A stretch of DNA of 64,000 bases from positions 172,679 through 236,678 of the forward strand of contig NZ_QLLT01000012.1 in NCBI RefSeq assembly GCF_003259315.1, written 5' to 3'. The translations under genes and the position numbers were made by a program. The notes beneath the pieces are model-generated. The model made no database searches. It worked only from the letters and a program-made list of their open reading frames with translations, and was not told the origin of the DNA. How positions within the stretch are numbered: position 1 is the stretch's first letter; the number at the start of each line of letters is the position of its first letter. Below are positions 40,661 to 49,320 of the stretch, one piece after another. The stretch is from Kitasatospora sp. SolWspMP-SS2h (GTDB lineage Bacteria; Actinomycetota; Actinomycetes; Streptomycetales; Streptomycetaceae).

Positions 40661-42856
40661 TCAGCTGCTGAGTTCGAACCACATCCGCTTGCCGGTGCCC
40701 CGGGGCTCCACGCCCCAGGTGTCGGCGAGCGCCTCGACCAGCATCAGGCCGCGGCCGGAGGACGCCTGCTCGCCGGGGGTGCGGCGGGTCGGCCAGAGGT
40801 CGGACTCGTCCTCGACCTCGACCCGCAGCCGGGCCCGGCCGTGCTCCTGGTAGAGGCGGGCGGTGAACATCGCGTCGCGGTCGGTGTGCCGGATCGCGTT
40901 GGTGACGAGTTCGGAGGAGAGCAGCTCGGCGGTGTCGATCAGGTCGGGCACGCCCCAGCGCCGCAGCGCGTCCCGGAGTTCGCCGCGCAGTTCGGCGATC
41001 CGGGCCAGGTCGGCCTGGCCGATCCGGCGGCGCAGCTGCTGCGCGGCGCGCCCGCCCGCGGGGCCGTCCCAGCGCAGCAGGAGCAGGGCGATGTCGTCCT
41101 CGCGCTCGCTGCCGTCGGCGGCCTGGGAGGCGATCCGGTCGGCGAGTTCCTCCAGCGGTTCGCGGGGTGACTCGTCGATGCCGGGGAGCTCGCCGGAGAC
41201 GGTCTCGCAGAGCCGGGCGAAACCGGTGTCGAGGTCCATGTCGCGGGCCTCGACCAGCCCGTCGGTGCAGAGCACGACCGTCTCGCCGGGGTCGAGGCTG
41301 AACCGGGTGACCCGGTACTCCTCGTCGGGGTCGACGCCCAGCGGCAGGCCGCCGGCGACCGGGACGGGGTGCGCGGTGCCGTCGGCGCGGCGCACCACCG
41401 GGTCGAGGTGCCCGGCCCGGACGGCGTAGACCACGCCGTAGTCGACGTTGACCTCGGCGTAGGTGCAGGTGGCGAAGTGGTCGGTGTCGAGGTCGGCGAG
41501 GAAGCGGGAGGCGCGGGCCATCACCGCGGCGGGCGGGTGGCCCTCGGCGGCGTAGGCGCGCAGCGCGATCCGCAGCTGGCCCATGATGCCGGCGGCGTGC
41601 ACGTCGTGGCCCTGGACGTCGCCGATGACCAGGCCGACGTGCCCGCCGGGGAGCGGGACGACGTCGTACCAGTCGCCGCCGATCTGGAGGCCGGAGCCGG
41701 CCGCGAGGTAGCGGACGGCGGTGCTGACGCCGGGGACGGCGGGGACGGTGCGGGGCAGCATGACGCGCTGGAGGCCGGCGGCGAGTTCGTGCTCGGCGTC
41801 GTGCAGGCGGGCCCGGGCCAGCGACTGGGCGACCAGGCCGCCCAGGGTGGAGAGCAGGGTCCGCTCGTCGGCGTCGAGTTCGCGGTCGTCGTCGAAGGAG
41901 ACCACGCAGATGCCGGTGGGGCGGCCGCTGGCGATCAGCGGCAGGAAGGCCCAGGAGGAGCGGCCGCTCCGCTCGGCCCAGTCCCAGGCTTCGGGGTAGC
42001 GCTCGCGGTACTCCTCGCGGCTGGAGACGAAGACCGGGGCGCGCTGCCGGACCGCCTCGGCGGCGGGGTGGGTGGGGGCCAGCGGGACGCGGTCGAACCG
42101 GGTGCTGAGGCCGCTCTGGTAACCGGTGGAGCCGAGCAGCGCGATCCGTCCGGCCTCCAGGGAGGCCAGCGCGAGGCCGTCGGGGCCCAGGCCCGGCAGC
42201 GGCAGTTCGGTGAAGACCCGGGCGACGTCCCGGACGGTGACGGCGTCGGAGAGCGCCCGGGCGGCCTCCTTGATGAACCGGGAGCGCTGCTCGCGCAGCA
42301 CGGCCAGTTCGTCGGCGCGCTCGCGCTTGTGCAGTTCGACGGTGGCGTCCCAGACGAAGCCGACCATCCGGGACGGGCGGCCGAAGGCGTCGGCGAGCAC
42401 CCGGCCGCGGAAGCGCACGGCGTGCAGTTCGCCGTCGGGGAAGACGGTGCGGTAATAGGCGCCGCACTGGCCGAGTTCGGCGACGGCGCGCTCGACCCGG
42501 CGGCGCACCACGGGCGCGTCCTCGGGGTGCAGCAGGGCCAGGAAGGAGGCGGCGGTGCGGTCGAAGGGCTGCCCGACCAGGCCGAGGATCGCGCAGGCGC
42601 GCTGGTCGCCGACCAGCGCGTCGCGGCGGATGTCCCAGTCGAACGAACCGATGCCGTTGGCGGCCATCGCCGGTTCCAGCCACTCGGGGCTGGAGTCGCC
42701 GGTGCGGGTCGGCAGGCCGCGCCCGGAGGACGGCACGGGGCGGCCGACGGACGGGCCGGGGGCGGTGCGCAGCGGGTTCGCGGGGGTCTCGTTCCTGGTG
42801 GCCTGGGCGGGCGGGGTGCGGCGGGCGGGCCCAGGCGCCTCGGGCTCTGTGGCCAT
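40661..42856 (-). CDS. PAS-GAF-SpoIIE phosphatase with C-terminal HATPase domain
   Basis: A 731-residue soluble signalling protein. PAS domain (about 58-160: IGSFDWDIRRDALVGDQRAC), coiled link, GAF domain (about 185-330: FLPLIASGRPTGICVVSFDD), PP2C-type SpoIIE domain (about 345-565) with the metal motifs GGDWYDVVP, GDVQGHDVHAAG, VLCTDGLVEARD and EDDIALLLLR. A Bergerat-fold ATPase end (SSELVTNAIRH and SSGRGLMLVEALADTWG) resembles anti-sigma kinases. The combination would both phosphorylate and dephosphorylate STAS anti-anti-sigma factors of the sigma-B/F type. ATG 42856 with AGGAGAAG upstream. Confidence 0.94.
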   Translation of the reverse strand: MATEPEAPGPARRTPPAQATRNETPANPLRTAPGPSVGRPVPSSGRGLPTRTGDSSPEWLEPAMAANGIGSFDWDIRRDALVGDQRACAILGLVGQPFDRTAASFLALLHPEDAPVVRRRVERAVAELGQCGAYYRTVFPDGELHAVRFRGRVLADAFGRPSRMVGFVWDATVELHKRERADELAVLREQRSRFIKEAARALSDAVTVRDVARVFTELPLPGLGPDGLALASLEAGRIALLGSTGYQSGLSTRFDRVPLAPTHPAAEAVRQRAPVFVSSREEYRERYPEAWDWAERSGRSSWAFLPLIASGRPTGICVVSFDDDRELDADERTLLSTLGGLVAQSLARARLHDAEHELAAGLQRVMLPRTVPAVPGVSTAVRYLAAGSGLQIGGDWYDVVPLPGGHVGLVIGDVQGHDVHAAGIMGQLRIALRAYAAEGHPPAAVMARASRFLADLDTDHFATCTYAEVNVDYGVVYAVRAGHLDPVVRRADGTAHPVPVAGGLPLGVDPDEEYRVTRFSLDPGETVVLCTDGLVEARDMDLDTGFARLCETVSGELPGIDESPREPLEELADRIASQAADGSEREDDIALLLLRWDGPAGGRAAQQLRRRIGQADLARIAELRGELRDALRRWGVPDLIDTAELLSSELVTNAIRHTDRDAMFTARLYQEHGRARLRVEVEDESDLWPTRRTPGEQASSGRGLMLVEALADTWGVEPRGTGKRMWFELSS

Positions 42857-43129
42857 GCTTCTCCTGCCGGTGTGCCTTGCCCGGCGGCCGCGGGGGAACC
42901 CGTGTCCCCTGCCGGGCCGGCCGGGCCGCGATGATGGTGCGTGCCTCCTGGCACACATTCTCACTACCCTCTCGTATGTTCGGCAAGGCGGCAATGCCGC
43001 TGGGCCGAACGGTACGGGTCGCACACGATCACGTCCGGCGCGTTCACCCGCGGCCCCGTCCGCGCGGCGCTCAGGGCGGGGCCGCGCGGTGCTCCGGGTG
43101 GTCTCCGGCGGCGGGCCGGAAGGACCGGT

Positions 43130-43627
43130 TCAGGCCGCGGACAGTTCGAACCAGGTGGTCTTCCCGTCCGCCCGCAGCTGCACGCCCCAGTCGTCCGCCA
43201 GCGCCTCCACCAGCAGCAGGCCGCGCCCCGAGGTGGCCGTCTCGGAGGCCGCGCGGCGGTTGGGCACCCGGCCGCCGGCGCCGTCCTGCACCTCGACCCG
43301 CAGCCGGGCGGCGTCGGTCAGCACCGCGTCGAACACCGCGCCCCGGCCGGTGTGCACCAGCGCGTTGGCGACCAGCTCGGAGGCGAGCAGCTCCGCGGTG
43401 TCGGCGAGCTCCGCGGGGACGCCCCAGCGCTCCAGCGCGGCCCGCAGCCGGCGGCGGACCGCGCCGACCGCCGGCAGGTCCGCCGCGTCCAGCGCGGCGT
43501 GCAGCCTGCGGTGCAGCGCGCACCCGGGCAGGTGCGCCGCCGGCGCCTCCGGTACCGGCCCCCGGCGCTCGGCCCCCTCCCGCCACGACGCCGACCGCTG
43601 CCGCGGGAACCTCGCCTGACCGTCCAT
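43130..43627 (-). CDS. HATPase-domain anti-sigma-like regulator
   Basis: About 165 residues. A Bergerat ATPase domain of the RsbW/HATPase_c_2 type: LPAVGAVRRRLRAALERWGV, N-box LASELVANALVHTGRGAVF, ATP-lid region and SGRGLLLVEALADDWGV. It closely resembles the C-terminal part of the neighbouring 731-residue protein, suggesting shared ancestry. ATG 43627 has GAGG 4-7 nt upstream; frame open to 43720 with an alternative ATG. Likely inhibits a sigma factor or phosphorylates an anti-anti-sigma factor; no sigma gene is adjacent. Read toward the SpoIIE gene (270 bp). Confidence 0.88.
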   Translation of the reverse strand: MDGQARFPRQRSASWREGAERRGPVPEAPAAHLPGCALHRRLHAALDAADLPAVGAVRRRLRAALERWGVPAELADTAELLASELVANALVHTGRGAVFDAVLTDAARLRVEVQDGAGGRVPNRRAASETATSGRGLLLVEALADDWGVQLRADGKTTWFELSAA

Positions 43628-43833
43628 CGACCTCGTACGCCCCCCGCCGTGGCTCCGCACCGCGCCGCCCCCGCTCCCCCGGCGGTCCGGCAGCCGCTCC
43701 TCGCCTCTCCTCATGCCCACTCCGCACCCGGAAAACCCCTCGGGCCGCCCGGGTGCCGCGGTGCGCCGTCCTCCCGGTCCGTGCGCCGGGTCCTTCCCAC
43801 CCGTGTGCCCGGGGTGTCGGCGGTGCTAAGTTT

Positions 43834-43844
43834 GAACGACGTTC
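43834..43844. promoter_or_regulatory. short palindrome upstream of the urease operon
   Basis: GAAC-GAC-GTTC in an AT-enriched patch (TTTGAACGACGTTCTAAC) 75 bp before the ureAB start, between divergent genes. Candidate operator; no known regulator matches well. Confidence 0.3.
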
Positions 43845-43918
43845 TAACATCTGTACCGGCTCCTCCCCGCCGCCCCGGCACCCCCACCACTCCCGCGACC
43901 CCCGCAAAGCGAGGCACC

Positions 43919-44674
43919 GTGCGACTGACCCCCACCGAACGGGACCGGCTGCTGATCTTCACCGCGGCCGAACTGGCCCGCGCCCGCCGGGCGCGGGGCG
44001 TGCGGTTGAACGTCCCCGAGGCGACGGCGCTGATCGCGGACGCGGTCTGCGAGGCGGCCCGCGACGGCCGGCGGCTCGCCGAGGCGATCGAGGCCGGCCG
44101 CAGCGTGCTGAGCGCCGCGGACGTGCTGCCGGGCGTCGCGGACGTGGTGACGGTGGTGCAGGTGGAGGCGGTGTTCGAGGACGGCACCCGGCTCGCGGTG
44201 GTCACCGACCCGTTCCGCGGGGCGGGCTCGCTGGGCGAGGACGCGCCGGGCGCGGCGCTGCCCGGCGCCGGGGCCGGGTACGACCCGGTCGAGGAGTCGC
44301 TGCTGCTGCCGGTGCACAACACCGCCGCGGTGCCGATCTCGGTGACCTCGCACTTCCACTTCTTCGAGTCCAACCCGCGGCTGGCCTTCGACCGGGCCGC
44401 CGCGTACGGCACCCGCCTCGCGGTGCCGGCCGGCTCCTCGGTGCGCTTCGACCCGGGCGCCACCGTCGAGGTCGGCCTGGTGCCGATCGGCGGGGCCCGG
44501 GTGGCGATCGGGTTCGCCGGACTGGTGGACGGACCGCTGGACGCGCCGGGCGCGAAGGAGGCGGCGCTCGCGAAGGCCCGGGCCACGGGCTACCTGACGG
44601 AGTTCGACGACGCCGGGCTGGACGACGCCGGTTTCGACCGCACCGGTCCCGGCGACGCCGAGCCCGCCCGGTGA
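43919..44674 (+). CDS. ureAB: fused urease gamma/beta subunit
   Basis: 251 residues. Residues 1-100 are the gamma fold (RLTPTERDRLLIFTAAELAR, NVPEATALIADAVCEAARDG, VQVEAVFEDGTRLAVVTDPF). Residues about 125-230 are the beta fold (VTSHFHFFESNPRLAFDRAA, YGTRLAVPAGSSVRFDPG, VEVGLVPIGGARVAIGF). The same fusion occurs in some actinomycete and epsilon-proteobacterial ureases. The C-terminus has an acidic tail. These chains frame the alpha-subunit active site. GTG 43919 preceded by GAGG. First gene of the ureAB-ureC-aguA operon; no ureE/F/G/D genes in the window. Confidence 0.93.
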   Translation: MRLTPTERDRLLIFTAAELARARRARGVRLNVPEATALIADAVCEAARDGRRLAEAIEAGRSVLSAADVLPGVADVVTVVQVEAVFEDGTRLAVVTDPFRGAGSLGEDAPGAALPGAGAGYDPVEESLLLPVHNTAAVPISVTSHFHFFESNPRLAFDRAAAYGTRLAVPAGSSVRFDPGATVEVGLVPIGGARVAIGFAGLVDGPLDAPGAKEAALAKARATGYLTEFDDAGLDDAGFDRTGPGDAEPAR

Positions 44675-44702
44675 CCCCCTCGACCAGCCGGAAGGACCCC
44701 GC

Positions 44703-46424
44703 ATGAGCGCCATCACCCCGCACGACTACATCGCGGTGCACGGCCCGCGCGCGGGCGACCGGGTCCGGCTCGGCGACTCGGGGCTGATCGTCCGGGTCGA
44801 GTCGGACTCGCAGGCCCCGGGCGACGAGTTCCTGGCCGGGTTCGGCAAGACCGCCCGGGACGGGCTGCACCTGAAGCCGGCCGCCGTCCGGGAGACCTGC
44901 GACGTGGTGGTCTCCAACGTGCTGGTGATCGACGCGGTGCAGGGCATCCGGAAGACCTCGATCGGCATCCGGGCCGGCCGGATCACCGGGATCGGCCGGG
45001 CCGGCAACCCGGACACCCTGGACGGGGTGGAGGTGGTGGTCGGCACCGGCACCACCATCGTCTCGGGCGAGGGCCTGATCGCCACCGCCGGCGCGATCGA
45101 CACCCACGTCCACCTGCTCTCCCCGCGCATCATGGAGGCGTCGCTGGCCTCCGGCGTGACCACGATCATCGGGCAGGAGTTCGGCCCGGTCTGGGGCGTG
45201 GGCGTCAACTCGCCCTGGGCGCTGCGGCACGCGTTCAACGCCTTCGACGCCTGGCCGGTCAACATCGGCTTCCTGGGCCGGGGTTCGTCCTCCGACCCGG
45301 CCCCGCTGGTGGAGGCGCTGGCCGAGGGCGGCGCCTCCGGCTTCAAGGTGCACGAGGACATGGGCGCGCACACCCGGGCGCTGGACACCGCGCTGCGGGT
45401 CGCCGAGGAGTACGACGTCCAGGTCGCCCTGCACACCGACGGGTTGAACGAGTGCCTGTCGGTGGAGGACACCCTCGCGGTGCTGGAGGGCCGGACCATC
45501 CACGCCTTCCACATCGAGGGCTGCGGCGGCGGCCACGTGCCGAACGTGCTGAAGATGGCGGGCGTGGAGAACGTCATCGGCTCCTCCACCAACCCCACCC
45601 TCCCGTTCGGCCGGGACGCGCTGGGCGAGCACTACGACATGATCGTCTCCGCCCACGACCTCAAGCCCGACCTGCCCGGCGACGCCGCGATGGCCCGGGA
45701 CCGCATCCGGGCCGGCACCATGGGCGCCGAGGACGTGCTGCACGACCTGGGCGTCATCGGCATCACCTCCTCCGACGCCCAGGGCATGGGCCGGGCCGGC
45801 GAGACGGTGCGCCGCACCTTCGCGATGGCCGGGAAGATGAAGGCCGAACTCGGCCCGCTGGACGGCACCGGCTCGTACGGGACGGCCGAGAGCGGCGACG
45901 ACAACGAGCGGGTGCTGCGCTACATCGCCAAGCTGACCGTCAACCCGGCCATCGCGCACGGCCTCTCGCACGAGGTCGGGTCGATCGAGGTCGGCAAGCT
46001 GGCCGACCTGGTGCTGTGGCGCCCCGACCACTTCGGCGCCAAGCCGCAGCTCGTCCTGAAGGCCGGCTTCCCCGCGTACGGCGTGGTCGGCGACCCGAAC
46101 GCCTCCACCGACCGCTGCGAACCCCTGGTGCTGGGGCCGCAGTTCGGCGCGCACGGGGCCACCGCCGCGGACCTCTCGGTGGCGTTCGTCGCCCGGGCCG
46201 CCGCCGACTCCGCCTACCTGGACGTGGCCGGCGACCAACTGCCCACCCGCAGGCGGCGGGTGGGCGTGCGCGGGACGCGCGGCATCGGGCCGCGCTCGAT
46301 GCTGCGCAACGGCCGGCTCGGCCGGGTCGACGTCTCCGCGACCGGACTGGTCTCGCTGGACGGCGAGCCGCTGCGCTCGGCGCCCGCCGACTCGGTCTCG
46401 CTCAGCCGCCTTTACTTCCTCTGA
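44703..46424 (+). CDS. ureC: divergent urease alpha subunit
   Basis: 573 residues, the full length of UreC. Nickel ligands are present: His135 and His137 (AIDTHVHLL), the carbamylated-lysine position Lys215 and His217 in GFKVHEDMGAHTRALD, His244 (VALHTDGLNE), His270 (FHIEGCGGGH) and Asp358 (TSSDAQGMGR). The mobile flap, VCHHLD in ordinary ureases, here reads VSAHDLKP: the cysteine is Ala317 and the neighbouring second His is Asp319. Activity on urea is therefore uncertain. 28 bp after ureAB, GGAAGGA upstream. Co-transcribed with agmatine deiminase. Confidence 0.92.
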   Translation: MSAITPHDYIAVHGPRAGDRVRLGDSGLIVRVESDSQAPGDEFLAGFGKTARDGLHLKPAAVRETCDVVVSNVLVIDAVQGIRKTSIGIRAGRITGIGRAGNPDTLDGVEVVVGTGTTIVSGEGLIATAGAIDTHVHLLSPRIMEASLASGVTTIIGQEFGPVWGVGVNSPWALRHAFNAFDAWPVNIGFLGRGSSSDPAPLVEALAEGGASGFKVHEDMGAHTRALDTALRVAEEYDVQVALHTDGLNECLSVEDTLAVLEGRTIHAFHIEGCGGGHVPNVLKMAGVENVIGSSTNPTLPFGRDALGEHYDMIVSAHDLKPDLPGDAAMARDRIRAGTMGAEDVLHDLGVIGITSSDAQGMGRAGETVRRTFAMAGKMKAELGPLDGTGSYGTAESGDDNERVLRYIAKLTVNPAIAHGLSHEVGSIEVGKLADLVLWRPDHFGAKPQLVLKAGFPAYGVVGDPNASTDRCEPLVLGPQFGAHGATAADLSVAFVARAAADSAYLDVAGDQLPTRRRRVGVRGTRGIGPRSMLRNGRLGRVDVSATGLVSLDGEPLRSAPADSVSLSRLYFL

Positions 46425-46455
46425 ACACCCCTCCCCCACCTAGGAATCCACCCTC

Positions 46456-47508
46456 ATGACCGACTCCCCCACCCCCACCCCGGCCGAGCTCGGCTTCCGG
46501 ATGCCCGCCGAGTGGCACCCGCACCAGCGCACCTGGATGGCCTTCCCCACCGCCAACCCGACCTTCGACGGCGCCGAGCAGCTCGACGCGGCCCGCCGCG
46601 CCTGGGCCGAGGTCGCCAACACGATCGTCCGGTACGAGCCGGTCACCCTGGTGGTGAACACCGGCGAGGCCGAGGCCGCCCGCCCCTACCTCGCCGCCGA
46701 GGTGGAGATCGTCGAACGGCCGCTGAACGACGCCTGGATGCGCGACACCGGCCCGTCCTTCCTGATCGACGGGAACGGCGAAACGGCCGCCGCCGACTGG
46801 GTGTTCAACGGCTGGGGCGCGCAGTCCTGGGCCCGCTGGGACAAGGACCAGGACGTCGCCGAGCACGTCACCGACCTGACCGGCGTGCGGCGCTTCGCCT
46901 CCCGGCTGGTCAACGAGGGCGGCGGCATCCACGTCGACGGCGAGGGCACCGTCCTGGTCACCGACACCGTGCAGCTCGGCGAGGGCCGCAACGCCGACTG
47001 GACCCGCGAGCAGGTCGAGGCCGAGCTGCACGCCCACCTGGGCACCAGCAGGGCGATCTGGCTGCCGCGCGGACTGACCCGCGACTACGACGAGTTCGGC
47101 ACCCGCGGCCACATCGACATCGTCGCCGCCTTCGTCCGCCCCGGCACCGTGGTCGTCCACTCCCAGCCCGACCCGGCCCACCCCGACCACGCCGTCTGCC
47201 GGGAGCTCGCCGACCTGCTGCGCACCGCCACCGACGCCCGGGGCCGCACCCTGGAGGTGATCGAACTCCCGGCACCCACCGTGCTGTGGGACGAGGACGG
47301 CGAGCCGGTCGACTACTCGTACGTCAACCACTACGTGGCCAACGGCGTGGTCGTGCTGTGCGCGTTCGACGACCCGCGCGACGAGCAGGCCAAGGCGATC
47401 CTGGAGAAGGCGTACCCGGGCCGCACCGTCGAACTGGTCGACGCCCGCGAGATCTTCGCCAACGGCGGCGGCATTCACTGCATCACGCAGCAGCAGCCCC
47501 GGGCCTGA
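46456..47508 (+). CDS. aguA: agmatine deiminase
   Basis: A 350-residue guanidine-modifying enzyme of the peptidyl-arginine-deiminase superfamily; converts agmatine to N-carbamoylputrescine and ammonia. Features: the N-terminal FRMPAEWHPHQRTWMAFPT, ndaWMRDTGPSFLI, GGIHVDGEG, GHIDIVAAF and the catalytic Cys342 in GGGIHCITQQQP. Cytoplasmic. It is 31 bp after ureC in the same operon, with a strong terminator 15 bp downstream. No carbamoylputrescine hydrolase gene is present in the window, which makes its pairing with a urease-like protein of interest. Confidence 0.95.
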   Translation: MTDSPTPTPAELGFRMPAEWHPHQRTWMAFPTANPTFDGAEQLDAARRAWAEVANTIVRYEPVTLVVNTGEAEAARPYLAAEVEIVERPLNDAWMRDTGPSFLIDGNGETAAADWVFNGWGAQSWARWDKDQDVAEHVTDLTGVRRFASRLVNEGGGIHVDGEGTVLVTDTVQLGEGRNADWTREQVEAELHAHLGTSRAIWLPRGLTRDYDEFGTRGHIDIVAAFVRPGTVVVHSQPDPAHPDHAVCRELADLLRTATDARGRTLEVIELPAPTVLWDEDGEPVDYSYVNHYVANGVVVLCAFDDPRDEQAKAILEKAYPGRTVELVDAREIFANGGGIHCITQQQPRA

Positions 47509-47522
47509 CCTGTCTTGACCCG

Positions 47523-47581
47523 CAACGGCCGGGGGCCGGAACTGCCCTTCCCGTAAGGGGAGTTCCGGCCCCCGGCCGTTG
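47523..47581 (+). terminator. 21-bp perfect hairpin ending the urease/aguA operon
   Basis: Arms 47523-47543 and 47561-47581 are exact complements; an extra CCCTT/AAGGG stem lies inside the loop. 15 bp after the aguA stop. Confidence 0.9.
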
Positions 47582-47634
47582 TCCGTTCCCCTCGGCCCGT
47601 CGGCCCGTCGGCCCGCCAGTCCGTCAGCCCGCCG

Positions 47635-47865
47635 TCAGGGCAGCGGCGGGTCGAACACGCCCCACTCCTCCTCCCGGCGGCGCTCGCGCCGGCGGCGTTC
47701 GGCCATCGCGGCGACGGCGTCGGTCAGGAAGGCGTCCCAGCAGTCCCGTTCCAGGACGGGGGCGCGGCCGGTCCCAGCTGTACAGCGCGGACACTCCCGG
47801 CACGGCCGGTAGCGGTGGTCCGGACTGCCCGGCTGCGACCCGGCCTGCGACTGGTCGGCGGTCAC
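47635..47865 (-). CDS. small protein with CxxC motif, 76 aa
   Basis: GTG 47865 overlaps the stop of the upstream gene by GTGA and has GGAGGAG 3 nt before it. CRECPRC occurs near residue 24, then a helical, very basic segment (AVAAMAERRRRERRREEEWG). Possibly a zinc-binding small DNA-associated protein. Unknown family. Second gene of a two-gene unit divergent from the GntR remnant. Confidence 0.6.
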   Translation of the reverse strand: MTADQSQAGSQPGSPDHRYRPCRECPRCTAGTGRAPVLERDCWDAFLTDAVAAMAERRRRERRREEEWGVFDPPLP

Positions 47866-48098
47866 GGCTCCTCCTCGATCTGGGCCCAGATGACGGTCTC
47901 TCCGTCGGCGGTGACCGATCCCCAGCGGTCGGCGGTGCGCAGGGCCCGGAGCAGTTCTCCCCAGGTCAGGGCGTCGCCGGGTGGACAGGGAATGCTGATC
48001 CTGGTGCTGCCGACGGCGCATCGCACGTCCGCCGGTGCGCCCGAGGCCCGTTCGATAGCCGTCCGCAGGTCGGACGCGCGCGTGCTGATCTGCACCAC
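47862..48098 (-). CDS. hypothetical protein, 78 aa
   Basis: GTG start at 48098, fixed by TACTCT ending 6 nt upstream. The product starts VQISTRASDLRTAIERASGA, with compact alpha/beta pattern ending TADGETVIWAQIEEEP. No signal peptide or known motif. Translationally coupled with the next gene. Such pairs commonly stand divergent to GntR regulators in Streptomyces; function not known. Confidence 0.6.
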   Translation of the reverse strand: MVQISTRASDLRTAIERASGAPADVRCAVGSTRISIPCPPGDALTWGELLRALRTADRWGSVTADGETVIWAQIEEEP

Positions 48099-48104
48099 TC
48101 CCCC

Positions 48105-48110
48105 AGAGTA
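48105..48110 (-). promoter_or_regulatory. -10 hexamer of the small two-gene unit
   Basis: TACTCT on the reverse strand ends 6 nt before GTG 48098. Confidence 0.45.
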
Positions 48111-48124
48111 CACATAGGGCAAAG

Positions 48125-48138
48125 CTCTACACGTAGAG
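48125..48138. promoter_or_regulatory. perfect palindrome, probable GntR operator
   Basis: CTCTAC-AC-GTAGAG. It lies in the AT-rich divergent region, 64 bp before the GntR start and 27 bp before the small gene's start, so a bound regulator could block both. Confidence 0.6.
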
Positions 48139-48201
48139 TAGTGCCACCCGGGATACTGTGTCACCGATCGGCTGGACCACACACCTTTCGGAGGATGTTC
48201 C

Positions 48202-48910
48202 ATGACCGGCAGCGGGCCCTCCGCTTATCTCCAGGTCGCCGGGCAGTCAACTCCCGTCGCTGGCCGACCTGCGGGCCCAGTACGGCTTCTCGCACGGCGT
48301 CGGCCAGTCCGCCTACCGGCTGCTGGAGCAGGAAGGCGTGGTGCTCGCCAAACAGGGGCGCGGCTACTTCGTCCGGGACCAGGAGCCGCCCCGTCCGCTG
48401 GTCCGCCTCGCCGGTACCACCGGACCGGACACCACCGGCCTCGCCGAACAGGGCGTCACCCCCTCCTGGCGCAGCCAGTCCACCACCGAGGCGGCCAGCC
48501 CGCAGATCGCCGAACGCCTCGGCATCGCACCCGAGGACCCGGTGATGCACACCTCGTACGTCTACCTGGTCGACGGCGAGCCCGGGTACCTCGCCGAGTC
48601 CTGGGAGCCGATGGCCGTCACCGGCCAGGCCCTGATCGTGCTGCCCGAAGCCGGGCCGTACTCCGGGATCGGCATCGCCGCGCGGATGGCCCGCATCGGC
48701 ATCGAGGTCGGCGAACCCGTCGAACAGGTCAGCGCCCGCAATCTCACCCGCGCCGAGGCCCAGGCCCTCGCGCTGCTGCCCGGCGTGCCCGCCCTCGCCA
48801 TCCGCCGCACCCACTACGACCAGGCCACCGGCCGTCCCGTCGAGACCGCCGACCTCGTCCTGCCCGGCGAACGCTGGGCCACCCGGTACGGCCGCCCGCC
48901 CGGCGCCTGA
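48202..48910 (+). pseudogene. GntR-family regulator, frameshifted in the DNA-binding domain
   Basis: ATG 48202 with GGAGG 7 nt upstream opens MTGSGPSAYLQVAG, a normal GntR start, but the frame then loses homology. The frame one base over resumes at about 48242 with SQLPSLADLRAQYGFSHGVG and continues through the recognition helix and wing (LLEQEGVVLAKQGRGYFVRD) into a complete UTRA effector domain ending at 48910. About 12-15 residues expected between the two halves are missing. The second frame has no start before GTG 48338, which lacks the helix-turn-helix. Either a real deletion-frameshift or a sequencing/assembly error. Confidence 0.75.
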
Positions 48911-49320
48911 CCCCCGGCCGCGGGCGGGCGCCCACCGGAGAGGACACCCGCCCGCGGGAAGCGGTGGGACGGACCCGTGGACCCCGAGAACCCGGACGGC
49001 CCGACCGCCGGACTCCTGCGCCCGGCCCCGGCCTCGACCCCGCCCGGGCCGCCGCCCCGCTCCGCCGCGCCCACCGCGCCGGACCCGCCAACGGCCGCCG
49101 GGAGACCACCGAGAGCCCCGGGCACGGCGGCTGGTGAACCCCGCGCGCACCCGTGCGGGAGACTTCCCCTGCGGGAGACTTCCCGTACGGGGGGCTTCCG
49201 CACCAGGAGCTTTCCGGGCGGGAGGCCCCGGGACGGGCGCTTCGCCGTCCCGGAGGTCCCCCGTCCCGGGACCTCCCGCCCCGGAGCGGCCCCCGACCAG
49301 CGACACACCGAGGAGTACGG
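48911..49320. other. 410-bp spacer with short repeats
   Basis: No supported gene. TGCGGGAGACTTCCC occurs at 49154-49168 and 49170-49184 (16-bp step), and more degenerate GGGACxTCCCG-type copies follow to about 49290. The TetR Shine-Dalgarno (GAGGAG) ends the region. Confidence 0.45.

Noticed and set aside
47635..48910. Integrated plasmid or ICE remnant (GntR regulator plus small divergent genes)
   Set aside because: No integrase, excisionase, replication gene, tRNA or direct-repeat attachment site was found nearby.
48338..48910. Translation of the GntR protein from GTG 48338
   Set aside because: This would omit the DNA-binding helices, has no ribosome site, and leaves the good start at 48202 unexplained; pseudogene is the better call.
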